DNA from: Pseudoalteromonas atlantica
GTDB lineage: Bacteria; Pseudomonadota; Gammaproteobacteria; Enterobacterales; Alteromonadaceae
Direction of reading: 5' to 3'
Assembly (NCBI GenBank): GCA_007988745.1
Contig: BJUT01000005.1
Coordinates: forward strand, 1 to 64,000
Length of the DNA: 64,000 nucleotides
Positions within the stretch are counted from its first letter, which is position 1; every line of letters starts with the position of its first letter. Positions 34,017 to 42,242 of this stretch are shown piece after piece. The notes below the pieces were generated by a model that worked only from the letters and a program-made list of their open reading frames with translations, was not told the origin of the DNA and did not search any database. The translations under genes were made by a program, and so were the position numbers.

Positions 34017-34913
34017 TTAATGCCGGCACTCTTTAGGCGCAATGCCAAAGGTTTGTTTAAATACACGACTAAAGTGGCTCGCGCTATTAAACCCAACATC
34101 AAAGCACACTTGGCTAATTGCATGGCCTTGCAGTAATTGATTGCGGGCTTTTTTAAGTCTTAATTGTTGCTGCCAAAGGGCTGGGGTAGTCCCAAATGCC
34201 AGTTTAAACTGCTGATAAAACTTACTGCGGCTCATGCAGGCTATTTTGCACAAGGTATTTATGTCGAGCGTTTCGTTTAAGTGCTCTTCAATATAAAGCA
34301 GTGCATCGCTTATTTTTGTTTTAAGGCGTGGTTTATCGCTATTAGCGAGTAATAAATCGCGACTTTGTTGTTGTAACAACCGGGTGATCAATTCGTTTAA
34401 CGATAAGTCAATTAAGTAATGTCGCTGTGCGCCTTGTTCGCTAAATAAATGCACCATGCGCTCTAATAATTGCTGTGTTTGGCTATTATGTTGGCTATGC
34501 ACCAATTGCGGCACATACTCGAATAAGCCGCCATCGTGTGCAAAGCTTTGCTGCATGTTAAGCGCATTCGCCACAGCGTTTATTTTATCTTTGCTTATTT
34601 CAATTGCTAAACATGTGGTTGGGGCGTGCATTGATGCCTGTGGAAAATCAATTAATACACCTTGCTCTGGCGCTAATACAAACGACTCGTGGGGTAAAAA
34701 TGCTTTATGGTATTGGCTACTTTCTACGTGCATTACTTTTTTACCGCTGAGCATGGCACAAAACAGTAACTCCTTTGAATGCAGTGCCACCTTTTGTGCG
34801 CGTTGGTACGTGTCGTAAATGCTCAACTCGCTGTTATCTGCTGCAAATGTCACTTTATTTTCTATTAAAACATCAAGTTGTTGGCGTTTTTTGTTTAACT
34901 GAGATGTGTGCAT
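34017..34913 (-). CDS. AraC-family regulator, divergent from aldehyde dehydrogenase
   Basis: 298 residues. The C terminus (about 195-298) is the two-HTH AraC domain (ALLYIEEHLNETLDINTLCKIA, SRSKFYQQFKLAFGTTPALW, ISQVCFDVGFNSASHFSRVFK). The N-terminal half matches the AraC-type regulator N-terminal domain (PF06719) that is often found next to alcohol or aldehyde metabolism genes. The divergent arrangement with the aldehyde dehydrogenase, sharing a 163-base control region, makes it the probable activator of that gene. Confidence 0.8.
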   Translation of the reverse strand: MHTSQLNKKRQQLDVLIENKVTFAADNSELSIYDTYQRAQKVALHSKELLFCAMLSGKKVMHVESSQYHKAFLPHESFVLAPEQGVLIDFPQASMHAPTTCLAIEISKDKINAVANALNMQQSFAHDGGLFEYVPQLVHSQHNSQTQQLLERMVHLFSEQGAQRHYLIDLSLNELITRLLQQQSRDLLLANSDKPRLKTKISDALLYIEEHLNETLDINTLCKIACMSRSKFYQQFKLAFGTTPALWQQQLRLKKARNQLLQGHAISQVCFDVGFNSASHFSRVFKQTFGIAPKECRH

Positions 34914-35076
34914 ATCAATCCTTTAAATTTTTATTAGTGTGGACTCACAGACAACTTTTGTGGACAGCTAATCAAGTTTTTAGGTGCTCGTTAGGCTAAT
35001 GTCAAACTAAATATAAAGCATTTTGTTTTATATAAATGTTCGACCTTTAGCTAACAACAATAAAGAGAGCACACAC

Positions 35077-36597
35077 ATGATATATGCGAATCCAGGTAGC
35101 GACGGCGCACTCGTAAACTTTAAACAACAATACGGAAATTACATTGGTGGAGAGTGGGTAAAGCCTGTAAATGGCCAATATTTTGATAATATAAGCCCAG
35201 TAAACGGTAAGGTATTTTGCCAAATACCTCGCTCCGACAAAGACGATATAAACCTAGCACTCGACAAAGCGCATGCAGTGCGAGAGCAGTGGGGCACAAC
35301 CTCGGTGACCGAGCGCAGTAATATACTGCTAAAAATAGCCGACCGAATTGAGCAAAACCTAGAGCTACTAGCCGTTGCCGAAACATGGGATAACGGTAAA
35401 GCCATTCGCGAAACACTCGCGGCTGATATTCCGCTCGCGGCCGATCATTTTCGCTACTTTGCAGGGTGCCTACGCTCGCAAGATGGCAGTATTGGCGAAA
35501 TTGACGAAACCACGGTGGCGTATCATTTTCACGAACCGTTAGGTGTGGTTGGGCAAATTATTCCGTGGAACTTCCCTATTTTAATGGCAGCATGGAAACT
35601 TGCCCCAGCTCTTGCTGCAGGTAACTGTGTGGTACTAAAACCAGCTGAGCAAACACCGGCCTCTATTTTAGTTTTAATGGACATTATTGGTGACTTACTG
35701 CCTGCAGGCGTGCTCAATATTGTAAATGGGTTTGGTAAAGAAGCAGGCGAAGCACTGGCCACAAGCAAACGCATTGCTAAAATTGCATTTACAGGCTCTA
35801 CACCTGTCGGCTCACATATTTTAAAATGTGCTGCTGAAAACATTATTCCCTCAACGGTAGAGCTTGGCGGTAAATCGCCCAATATATTTTTTAATGATGT
35901 AATGGAAAAAGACGACGCGTTTTTATCAAAAGCCATAGAAGGCGCCGTACTTGCTTACTTTAACCAGGGCGAAGTATGTACCTGTCCATCAAGATTGTTT
36001 ATTCAAGAAGATATATACGAGCAATTTATTGAGCGCATACTCGAACGTACCCAACAAATTAAACGTGGCAATCCACTCGACAGCGAAACCATGGTGGGCG
36101 CTCAAGCTTCAAAAGCACAGTTTGATAAAATACTTAGTTACATAGACATAGGTAAAAAAGAAGGCGCCGAAGTACTCACCGGCGGAAACGTAGAGCAGCT
36201 AAATGACGATTTAAATGGTGGTTATTACATACAACCTACACTGCTTAAAGGTACCAACGACATGCGTGTATTCCAAGAAGAGATTTTTGGCCCTGTTATT
36301 TCTATGTCGACCTTTAAAGATGAAGCCGAAGCACTCGAACTTGCCAACAGCTCAGAATTTGGCTTAGGCGCAGGGGTGTGGAGCCGAAACATGAACCGTG
36401 CTTATACCATGGGGCGCAAAATTGAAGCTGGCCGAGTGTGGACCAACTGTTACCACATGTACCCAGCACATGCTGCATTTGGTGGGTATAAAAAGTCAGG
36501 GATAGGGCGCGAAACACACAAACTAGCACTCGATCACTACCAACAAACTAAAAATTTATTAGTGAGCTATAGCGAAGATCCGCTCGGCTTTTTTTAA
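35077..36597 (+). CDS. NAD(P)-dependent aldehyde dehydrogenase (AldB/ExaC-like)
   Basis: 506 residues from the ATG at 35077, preceded by AAAGAGAG; the upstream extension of 18 codons lacks a ribosome site. It is a complete class I-type ALDH: cofactor loop [30 protein letters not shown], general base E in [11 protein letters not shown], nucleophile Cys in [13 protein letters not shown], and EIFGPVIS. The C-terminal [19 protein letters not shown] resembles AldB and ExaC, which oxidise acetaldehyde and other short aldehydes. It is transcribed alone under the divergent AraC regulator. Confidence 0.88.
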   Translation: MIYANPGSDGALVNFKQQYGNYIGGEWVKPVNGQYFDNISPVNGKVFCQIPRSDKDDINLALDKAHAVREQWGTTSVTERSNILLKIADRIEQNLELLAVAETWDNGKAIRETLAADIPLAADHFRYFAGCLRSQDGSIGEIDETTVAYHFHEPLGVVGQIIPWNFPILMAAWKLAPALAAGNCVVLKPAEQTPASILVLMDIIGDLLPAGVLNIVNGFGKEAGEALATSKRIAKIAFTGSTPVGSHILKCAAENIIPSTVELGGKSPNIFFNDVMEKDDAFLSKAIEGAVLAYFNQGEVCTCPSRLFIQEDIYEQFIERILERTQQIKRGNPLDSETMVGAQASKAQFDKILSYIDIGKKEGAEVLTGGNVEQLNDDLNGGYYIQPTLLKGTNDMRVFQEEIFGPVISMSTFKDEAEALELANSSEFGLGAGVWSRNMNRAYTMGRKIEAGRVWTNCYHMYPAHAAFGGYKKSGIGRETHKLALDHYQQTKNLLVSYSEDPLGFF

Positions 36598-36641
36598 TAA
36601 AACAGTTCAAACTTAAACACAACAACCATTAAGTGATGAGG

Positions 36642-36667
36642 GCGCTGCATATTTGCAGCGCTTTTTT
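36642..36667 (+). terminator. Rho-independent terminator of the aldehyde dehydrogenase gene
   Basis: GCGCTGCA (36642-36649) and TGCAGCGC (36654-36661) with a four-base loop and a six-T run. Confidence 0.9.
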
Positions 36668-36967
36668 ATTCACTGTACTCACAACACTATTTTAAGCGTG
36701 TTGTAATATATAAGTACAATACCAGCCGCGTTTAAAGCGTTAAAACCTAAGCGCGTTAAATAGGCCATTACCTGCGTTAAAAACGATTTTACGATATTAA
36801 CTTTTTATAAAAGTTGCTCTAAAAATGAGCAGTGATTTATGCATTGTCGGATATTACTGATCTCCCCCAATTTAGTGTGTTACTGCATTAATGGAGATTT
36901 CTTTGTAGTTAACTAATTGTTTACAGGTGGTTATTTGCTGGCTAAGATAAAAGCATCGTAATATAGG
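36668..36967. other. Intergenic region between ALDH terminator and cassette cluster
   Basis: About 300 AT-rich bases with no convincing ORF. Short complementary pieces are present (GCGTTAAA/TTTAACGC type near 36738-36765), so part may be another dispersed repeat, but I could not define ends. No integron integrase gene or recognisable attI is present here. Confidence 0.35.
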
Positions 36968-37018
36968 GACATTTGTCGGTTTATAAAACGACAAATGTCG
37001 TAGACAAAGTTGTTAGGT
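36968..37018 (+). repeat. Partial attC-like site (R' box and hairpin)
   Basis: A perfect 11-bp inverted repeat, GACATTTGTCG (36968-36978) and CGACAAATGTC (36989-36999), is followed by GTTAGGT (37012-37018), which fits the attC R' consensus GTTRRRY. The matching R'' box (RYYYAAC) is not found upstream, so this may be a degraded left-hand attC or an insertion boundary. The next gene starts 13 bases after the R' box. Confidence 0.45.
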
Positions 37019-37031
37019 GCCGATATTAGCT

Positions 37032-37673
37032 ATGCTATTTTATTACTTCACATCTGCAAAATACGGAATTGAGAACCTCAAAAACGAGCGTTTGAAAATA
37101 TCCGATTTTTCAAACGTAAATGATCCATTTGAGCTTTTAGGCATTGAATTACGAGATGAAGTTGTTCGCAAGGCCGTGAATTTTGAAAAGTCTAAAATTT
37201 CGGAAAAATATGGTTTGCTCTGTTTTAGTGAAGATAAGTACAATCCTGTTCAATGGGCTCACTATGCTGACAATCATAAAGGTGTTTGTCTAGGATTCGA
37301 AATTGATGAAAAAAAGCTTCGGAAAGTTAAATATGTTTCAGAGCGCCTTGTAAAAGAAACCTTAAATCAAGCCGATTGTAATGAGAAATTGTTAACTACC
37401 AAGTTTAGCCATTGGAGTTACGAGCAGGAAAGGCGTTTAATAATCCAAAACACTAATGATTCAATAGCTAGTCAAGGTTTGCGCTTTAAAGAATTTGATA
37501 GTGATATGTTGCTTAAAGAAGTTTATATAGGTTGCAAATCAGATTTAGTTTTTGCCGATATAGTTGGCGCTTACGCTAGCAAAAATAAAAGCGTGATTGT
37601 AAAGGTAACTAGACCATCATTTCGAGATTTTCGTATCGTTTGGGATAAAAGTAAGAAAAGTGTCCGCACCTAA
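37032..37673 (+). CDS. DUF2971 family protein, probable integron cassette gene
   Basis: 213 residues from the ATG at 37032 (MLFYYFTSAKYGIENL); an in-frame GTG at 37017 lies within the attC-like R' box and is less likely. DUF2971 hallmarks are visible: Y-Y-F-T-S, F-S-N-V-N-D-P-F-E, Y-G-L-L-C-F-S-E, P-V-Q-W-A-H-Y-A-D-N-H-K-G-V-C-L-G-F-E-I and W-x-Y-E-Q-E-R-R-L. The biochemical function is unknown; members occur often in mobile and defence-rich regions. The TAA stop is inside the R'' box of the following attC site, exactly as in gene cassettes. Confidence 0.75.
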   Translation: MLFYYFTSAKYGIENLKNERLKISDFSNVNDPFELLGIELRDEVVRKAVNFEKSKISEKYGLLCFSEDKYNPVQWAHYADNHKGVCLGFEIDEKKLRKVKYVSERLVKETLNQADCNEKLLTTKFSHWSYEQERRLIIQNTNDSIASQGLRFKEFDSDMLLKEVYIGCKSDLVFADIVGAYASKNKSVIVKVTRPSFRDFRIVWDKSKKSVRT

Positions 37674-37771
37674 CATGGGTTTTCAAGTCGGACAAATTAC
37701 AGTTGGCTTTTTGTTCGTTCCTCACTTATTTTAGCCAACTGTAATATGCCGCTTAAAACGGCGTTAGGTGC
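37666..37771 (+). repeat. attC-like recombination site 1
   Basis: R'' GCACCTAAC (37666-37674, fits RYYYAAC) and R' GTTAGGTGC (37763-37771, fits GTTRRRY) are exact complements. Between them a 13-bp perfect inverted repeat (ATTACAGTTGGCT at 37696-37708, complement at 37733-37745) folds the site, leaving a 24-base apical region. About 100 bp in total, within the size range of integron attC sites. Confidence 0.7.
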
Positions 37772-37784
37772 TTCTGAGAAATCA

Positions 37785-38150
37785 ATGGCCAGTTCAAAGA
37801 TAAGACAGTTCTTAAAAGAAATCCGCACTAAATTTCCTGACGTTGTGCCTCTTATGGAAAAATATGAAAAATGGGCACTCACATTCCTAATGGAAGAGTT
37901 CGCAAATTTGACAACCATTTTGTTTAACCAAGGTAATTTAGAAGAGGCATTAGAACAGTTGCAGTACATGAGCGAAAAACTAGATACTGCAACCAAAGCA
38001 GAATCCGAATACATAGATGTATATTATGCAGAGCACTTATTCTGGAAAGGTACAAAAGAAGGTATTGAGCGTGGCTGGCCTCTCGTGCCAGATAATCTCA
38101 AAAAACTATACTTGGGCTTTCATGGTAAAGCCCCTAGAGTAGTGGTTTAA
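37785..38150 (+). CDS. Small acidic protein of unknown function (DUF7674-like), cassette gene
   Basis: 121 residues from the ATG at 37785 (MASSKIRQFLKEIRTKFPDV), 16 bases after the R' box of the first attC site. The helical core KFPDVVPLMEKY, FLMEEFANLTTILFNQGNLEEALEQLQYMSEKL and ESEYIDVYYAEHLFW recalls a small family I remember as DUF7674, unverified. There is no transmembrane segment. The function is unknown. Its stop is 10 bases before the next attC-like site, so the gene plus site has the form of a single cassette. Confidence 0.6.
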   Translation: MASSKIRQFLKEIRTKFPDVVPLMEKYEKWALTFLMEEFANLTTILFNQGNLEEALEQLQYMSEKLDTATKAESEYIDVYYAEHLFWKGTKEGIERGWPLVPDNLKKLYLGFHGKAPRVVV

Positions 38151-38158
38151 ATATGCAC

Positions 38159-38282
38159 GCACCTAACAACCTAATCAACACACTCACTTCGTTCGCTGGG
38201 ATGCATACACATGGGCTGCGTCGCTTCGATCCAAATTATAGCCCATGTGTTTCCGCCCCTAAGTAGGGTGTTATTAGGTGCT
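38159..38282 (+). repeat. attC-like recombination site 2 (imperfect R')
   Basis: R'' GCACCTAAC (38159-38167) and right end ATTAGGTGC (38273-38281) are complements except at one position. The right box is ATTAGGT rather than the required GTTRRRY, so the site may be inactive. Internal 11-bp perfect arms ACACATGGGCT (38207-38217) and AGCCCATGTGT (38240-38250). Total about 120 bp. Confidence 0.55.
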
Positions 38283-38291
38283 CTAGATAGT

Positions 38292-38453
38292 ATGCAGAAT
38301 ATAAATCCATGGCTTTGGTCAGCTTTTGTTTTGTCTCTCTCAGGGATCTTTTTTAGATGGGTGTTTGGTAATACGCTTGTGAGCTTGTTTCTTGCCGTAT
38401 TGCTAGCTTTAGCGATAGTACCTTTAGTTAAAAAAATTCAGAGAAAGAATTAA
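38292..38453 (+). CDS. 53-residue membrane protein, cassette gene
   Basis: MQNINPWLWSAFVLSLSGIF... from the ATG at 38292, 13 bases after the right box of the second attC-like site. Two hydrophobic segments (about 8-22 and 27-45) and a basic end (KKIQRKN). The open frame extends upstream, but only through the attC-like site, so the shorter start is chosen. No attC-like site follows it, which would make it the last unit of the cluster or a cassette that has lost its site. Confidence 0.5.
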   Translation: MQNINPWLWSAFVLSLSGIFFRWVFGNTLVSLFLAVLLALAIVPLVKKIQRKN

Positions 38454-38629
38454 CAAGATACCCATCCAAACTTTGTATTTTTCGAAGCCTAGATCCTAAT
38501 AGGCTAAATAAAATGGGTGTTATCATAATTTGCTTTTTGGGTACAAATTAATTCCCTTAAAGTATAAAGCTATATAACTTACTAAGTGTATACATTTTAT
38601 TGACGTAAATTAATTAGCAGGAAAGCCGA

Positions 38630-38929
38630 ATGAACAATAAAATACTCAAATCATCTACCGCTACGTATCAAAGTGGTGTTGCAAAAGCCGATGGTAAATT
38701 TTATGTAACGCAAGGTGAAGTACGTTTTGAGCCATACAATGAAAGTGCTGGTTTAGGGCCTTATACTTTTACACGAAGCGCAATCGTAAAAATTGAAAAG
38801 TCAGCAGGGACAGGCGCAGGCATTTTACCACTAACAAGCGATGCCATAACAATCACTTTAGATAATGAAGATACTTATGACTTTATTTTAGCAAACCCCG
38901 ATGAATGGATTCGTCTACTCAAGCATTAA
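38630..38929 (+). CDS. Small soluble protein, possibly GRAM/PH-like fold
   Basis: 99 residues. The pattern of short strands with K-A-D-G-K-F-Y-V-T, R-F-E-P-Y-N, F-T-R-S-A-I-V-K-I-E-K and a final helix N-P-D-E-W-I-R-L-L resembles GRAM or PH-like domains, but the match is by eye only. There is no signal peptide or transmembrane segment. AGGAAAG precedes the ATG, a good ribosome site. No attC-like site borders it, so it probably lies outside the cassette cluster. Confidence 0.5.
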   Translation: MNNKILKSSTATYQSGVAKADGKFYVTQGEVRFEPYNESAGLGPYTFTRSAIVKIEKSAGTGAGILPLTSDAITITLDNEDTYDFILANPDEWIRLLKH

Positions 38930-39067
38930 GCAATCTCTAGAGCTGGCATTTAGGTAAAAATAAACGAAGCACCCATCTTAACTTTGCAGTTTAGTAAAAT
39001 ATGCATTAGATTTTTGCCTAAAAAATAGACTAGTTGTTTTGTGGTAATTGCAATTAGGCTTGGTTAA

Positions 39068-39190
39068 AACAAAATACAATCACTGTATTATGCGCTACAT
39101 GGGGCAGGAGACTTTTACCAACCCGATGTGGCATATAACGGCATTGATTGGACAACTGATGTATTGCTTGAGCAAATAAAAACGTTATAA
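39068..39190 (+). pseudogene. Possible C-terminal gene remnant
   Basis: Forty open codons ending in TAA read ...YYALHGAGDFYQPDV...WTTDVLLEQIKTL. The composition looks protein-like, but there is no start codon with a ribosome site, and a TAA lies directly upstream in frame. It could be the tail of a decayed gene. Evidence is weak. It is the only thing seen in the 313-base gap apart from the terminator at 39194-39219. Confidence 0.25.
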
Positions 39191-39193
39191 AAA

Positions 39194-39219
39194 AAGCCGC
39201 TTGTTGAAACAAGCGGCTT
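39194..39219 (-). terminator. Terminator of the laminarin operon
   Basis: AAGCCGCTTG / CAAGCGGCTT ten-base-pair stem with a six-base loop, followed on the minus strand by a long T-run. Confidence 0.9.
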
Positions 39220-39242
39220 AACTATTCTAACTAGGGAATAGT

Positions 39243-42176
39243 TCAAAACGTGTAACGAGCACCCACTGAGTAACGAGGGCCGTACTGATTAGCAAATAAA
39301 AATTGCTCTTCGTAACGGCCGTAGCCTTCTTCGGTGGCATTGTTTAAGTTTATGCCATCAAAAAATACCGTTACGTTTTCGTTTACATCGTAGTTAACGC
39401 TCATATCCCATTGGCCGTAGGCTTTAGCATATTGCGGTGGTGCATCGGCTGAGCCTTGTGCTTGGCCTACACCAATTAAGTACGAGTCGCGCCATGCGTA
39501 AGTAATTTTGATTGATAGGCCGTCTTTTTCGTAAAAGCCTTGAAAGTTAGCAGAGTCACTTAAACCTGTAAGCGGAGCTTGTTGGTCTAGGCTTTCGCTA
39601 TCAAATTCTACATCGCCATCTACAAACGTGGCGTTAACACCTACACCAAAACCAGTTTCGCCAATTAAGTGCTGAACAGCCACTTCAAAACCATCTACCG
39701 ATTTGCTGTCGGTGTTTTGTGGTTGGCTTATGTTCCATACCATAAGTGGGTCATCGCTATTTGGCTCAATGACGCCATTCGCATTGCCATAACCATTGCT
39801 AATCATTTGCGCAAAAATAGCATCGGTGGTTGCTTGCTCGCCGCGCGATTCAATATCGCTAACTGCTTGTAAGTAACGTGGGCCGTTTAAAATGTCGTAT
39901 AGGCCTTCAATCGTGGTTTGCGTAATGGTGGTTTGAATAAAGTTATCTACGTCTTTTTTAAAGTAACCAATAGAGGCGTAGCTGCCTTCTGCGTAGTAAT
40001 ACTCTAAGGATAAGTCGAGATTGGTTGATTCAAACGGCAATAAATTTGTATTACCTTGGCTACCCGTGCGCGAGCCAGGTTTTGGGCTGCCTGTTAAGCT
40101 ACGGCCACCGGCTAAATCACCCAGTGGTGCACGCGACATAGTTTTACCCCATGATACGCGGGCTACAACGTCTTCGGTTAAATCAACACTTACATCGATT
40201 GACGGTAATAATATGTCGTAATCGCCTTGCTGCTCTAAGAAGTTATCATCGCCGCCGGCTGCATATTGCATTATCCACTCTGAGGCGCTGATCCAGTTTA
40301 CTTGTTCTTCAACACGCTGGCGTACTGTGCTGGTTACATCTGTTTGCTCGTAGCGCAGGCCTGCGTTTACTTTTACGTAGTAATCGCTTACATCAAACTC
40401 CCAGCTTGATTGAATATAAAAGCTGTTTGTAATTTCTTCTACGTAGCTTTCGCTATCAATACCATCCATGTAAGCATTGGCTGCGTATGCATCGCCACCG
40501 GTTACATCAGAAGTTAGGTAAGCCATTTGGCGAGCCACTGCTTCGTCAAAATCGTAGGTGTAGTAGTAACCTGGTTGTAAGTTGCTGCCGCCACCATCAA
40601 ATTGATCTAAAAGGCCCGACGTATCGTGGCGAGTAAACATGCTATCTGGGAATATTTCTGTGTACGATGGGTTAAAACCAGGGCCACCCACTAAACCACT
40701 CCATGCAGTGTAACCACCGGTGTTTTGCTCAGTTCGCGATGCACCAAATTTTACTTTAACTAGGCCAATATCAAAGTTTTCATTGTACCAAGTGGTATGT
40801 AATTGTAATTGCTCAATGTTTGATTCACCTGGCGAGTGCGTAAATTGGCTAAAGTTAGAGTCAATTTCGCCTGGCGTTAATTCGCTTGTGCCGTTTAACC
40901 AGTTAACTTGAGCACTTGGAATTTCGCCTGTGCGGTAATCGTAAATTTTATTTGCTAGCTGATCAGAGCCTAAAATCACTTGGCCGGTACTGCCTAGCCC
41001 GTCATCGGCGCCGTTATCGGTTTCATTTTTAGAGTCATGGTAATCAAGTTCAACGTGCCACGTGTCGTTAATTTCCCACTCTAGGTTTAAACCAATAGAG
41101 CGTGCTTTTACTTCTGTGGTGCCTTTGTTAGCTGTAAACGAGGCATCGTTACCGCTAATATCGGCATAAACAGCGGTGCCGTTTTCATCAAGCTCGTAGC
41201 CATTAATATTGCTACCAAAGTCGTTCCAAATACCCCAACCAATACTTTCAGAGCCCGTAACCGCTTTACTTGCTGTGTAATCTAAGGTGGCTACAAAGCC
41301 ATCAACCGGTTCAAATTGAAAAGTAACTTGGCCGTTAGTACGTTCACGCTCTACATCTTCAATAGAGTAGTTCATGTCTTTAGGGAAGTAGTAGTTACCT
41401 GATGGGTCAGTACGGTTATCAACAACGTTACTGCTATCTAATTCAGGTAAATCAACATTGGCTTGCCAACCTTGAATATTGGCGCGTTGTTTTTGAAAGT
41501 CGCGTTCTTGATGCGAAAACGAAAAACCAAAACCAAATCTGTCATCTGCAAATGTGTTGCTATAAACAGCCGAAAGCTCCGGGGTTACATCATCACCGGC
41601 TTCGTTTGATGAGTCGTGATTTGCTTTAACCGTGGCTGAAAAATTTTGGCCTGGCTTTTGAAAAGGGCGCGCAGTAGAAATATTAACTGTAGCACCTAAA
41701 CCACCGCTTGGTACATCGGCGCGCGCTGTTTTAAATACTTCTAGCGCACTTACGCCCTCTGAGGCAATGTTTTCAAGGTTGTACGAACGCGTATAACCTG
41801 TGCCTGGCATTTGGCGGCCGTTTAACGTAATTAAGTTAAACTCTGGGCCAAAACCACGTACGGTAATTTGGCTACCTTCACCGTTTGCACGGCTCACCGA
41901 TACACCGGTAATGCGTTGTAATGATTCTGCTAAATTGGTATCTGGAAATTTACCCATTTCTTCTGCTGAAATGGCATCTACCACGCCCGATGAATCACGT
42001 TTCATATCCATAGAACGAATAAGTGAACCACGAATACCTTTTACTTCAATAACTTCTACATCAGGAGATGCTGCAGTGTCTGCTTCGGCAGCAATGGCCG
42101 TATTTAACGTGCTTGCAGCAATGATAAGAGACACAGAAGCCGCAAGTTGGCTCTTTTTAAAATTGAATGTGTTCAT
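39243..42176 (-). CDS. TonB-dependent receptor (TonB-Xanth-Caul type), laminarin locus
   Basis: 977 residues. Signal peptide (LAASVSLIIAASTLNTAIA), TonB-box-like stretch VEVIEVKGIRGSLIRSMDMK, plug domain with AEEMGKFPDTNLAESLQRIT and QITVRGFGPEFNLITLNGR, then a long barrel ending YSVGARYTF. These N-terminal blocks define the family of oversized receptors that take up polysaccharide fragments in Xanthomonas, Caulobacter and marine Alteromonadales. It follows the GH16 laminarinase-like gene (66-base gap with a hairpin), so import of beta-1,3-glucan oligosaccharides is the likely role. Confidence 0.85.
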   Translation of the reverse strand: MNTFNFKKSQLAASVSLIIAASTLNTAIAAEADTAASPDVEVIEVKGIRGSLIRSMDMKRDSSGVVDAISAEEMGKFPDTNLAESLQRITGVSVSRANGEGSQITVRGFGPEFNLITLNGRQMPGTGYTRSYNLENIASEGVSALEVFKTARADVPSGGLGATVNISTARPFQKPGQNFSATVKANHDSSNEAGDDVTPELSAVYSNTFADDRFGFGFSFSHQERDFQKQRANIQGWQANVDLPELDSSNVVDNRTDPSGNYYFPKDMNYSIEDVERERTNGQVTFQFEPVDGFVATLDYTASKAVTGSESIGWGIWNDFGSNINGYELDENGTAVYADISGNDASFTANKGTTEVKARSIGLNLEWEINDTWHVELDYHDSKNETDNGADDGLGSTGQVILGSDQLANKIYDYRTGEIPSAQVNWLNGTSELTPGEIDSNFSQFTHSPGESNIEQLQLHTTWYNENFDIGLVKVKFGASRTEQNTGGYTAWSGLVGGPGFNPSYTEIFPDSMFTRHDTSGLLDQFDGGGSNLQPGYYYTYDFDEAVARQMAYLTSDVTGGDAYAANAYMDGIDSESYVEEITNSFYIQSSWEFDVSDYYVKVNAGLRYEQTDVTSTVRQRVEEQVNWISASEWIMQYAAGGDDNFLEQQGDYDILLPSIDVSVDLTEDVVARVSWGKTMSRAPLGDLAGGRSLTGSPKPGSRTGSQGNTNLLPFESTNLDLSLEYYYAEGSYASIGYFKKDVDNFIQTTITQTTIEGLYDILNGPRYLQAVSDIESRGEQATTDAIFAQMISNGYGNANGVIEPNSDDPLMVWNISQPQNTDSKSVDGFEVAVQHLIGETGFGVGVNATFVDGDVEFDSESLDQQAPLTGLSDSANFQGFYEKDGLSIKITYAWRDSYLIGVGQAQGSADAPPQYAKAYGQWDMSVNYDVNENVTVFFDGINLNNATEEGYGRYEEQFLFANQYGPRYSVGARYTF

Positions 42177-42209
42177 AATAGCTCTGCTTTATAAAATGTT
42201 GTTGTGTAG

Positions 42210-42232
42210 CAATAGGCGCCATGCGCCTATTG
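42210..42232 (-). promoter_or_regulatory. Intercistronic hairpin between GH16 and receptor genes
   Basis: Perfect ten-base-pair stem CAATAGGCGC / GCGCCTATTG with a three-base loop in the 66-base gap. No long T-run follows, so it is more likely an mRNA-stabilising or differential-expression hairpin than a full terminator. Confidence 0.6.
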
Positions 42233-42242
42233 TAGTGTGTTT

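Noticed and set aside
37017-37031. GTG start for the DUF2971 gene
   Set aside because: It falls in the attC-like R' box with no ribosome site. The ATG at 37032 fits the spacing of the other cassette genes.
38454-38530. Third attC site after the 53-residue membrane protein
   Set aside because: ACCCAT/ATGGGT inverted pieces are present, but no RYYYAAC and GTTRRRY boxes at the ends. They match the transposase-linked motif instead.
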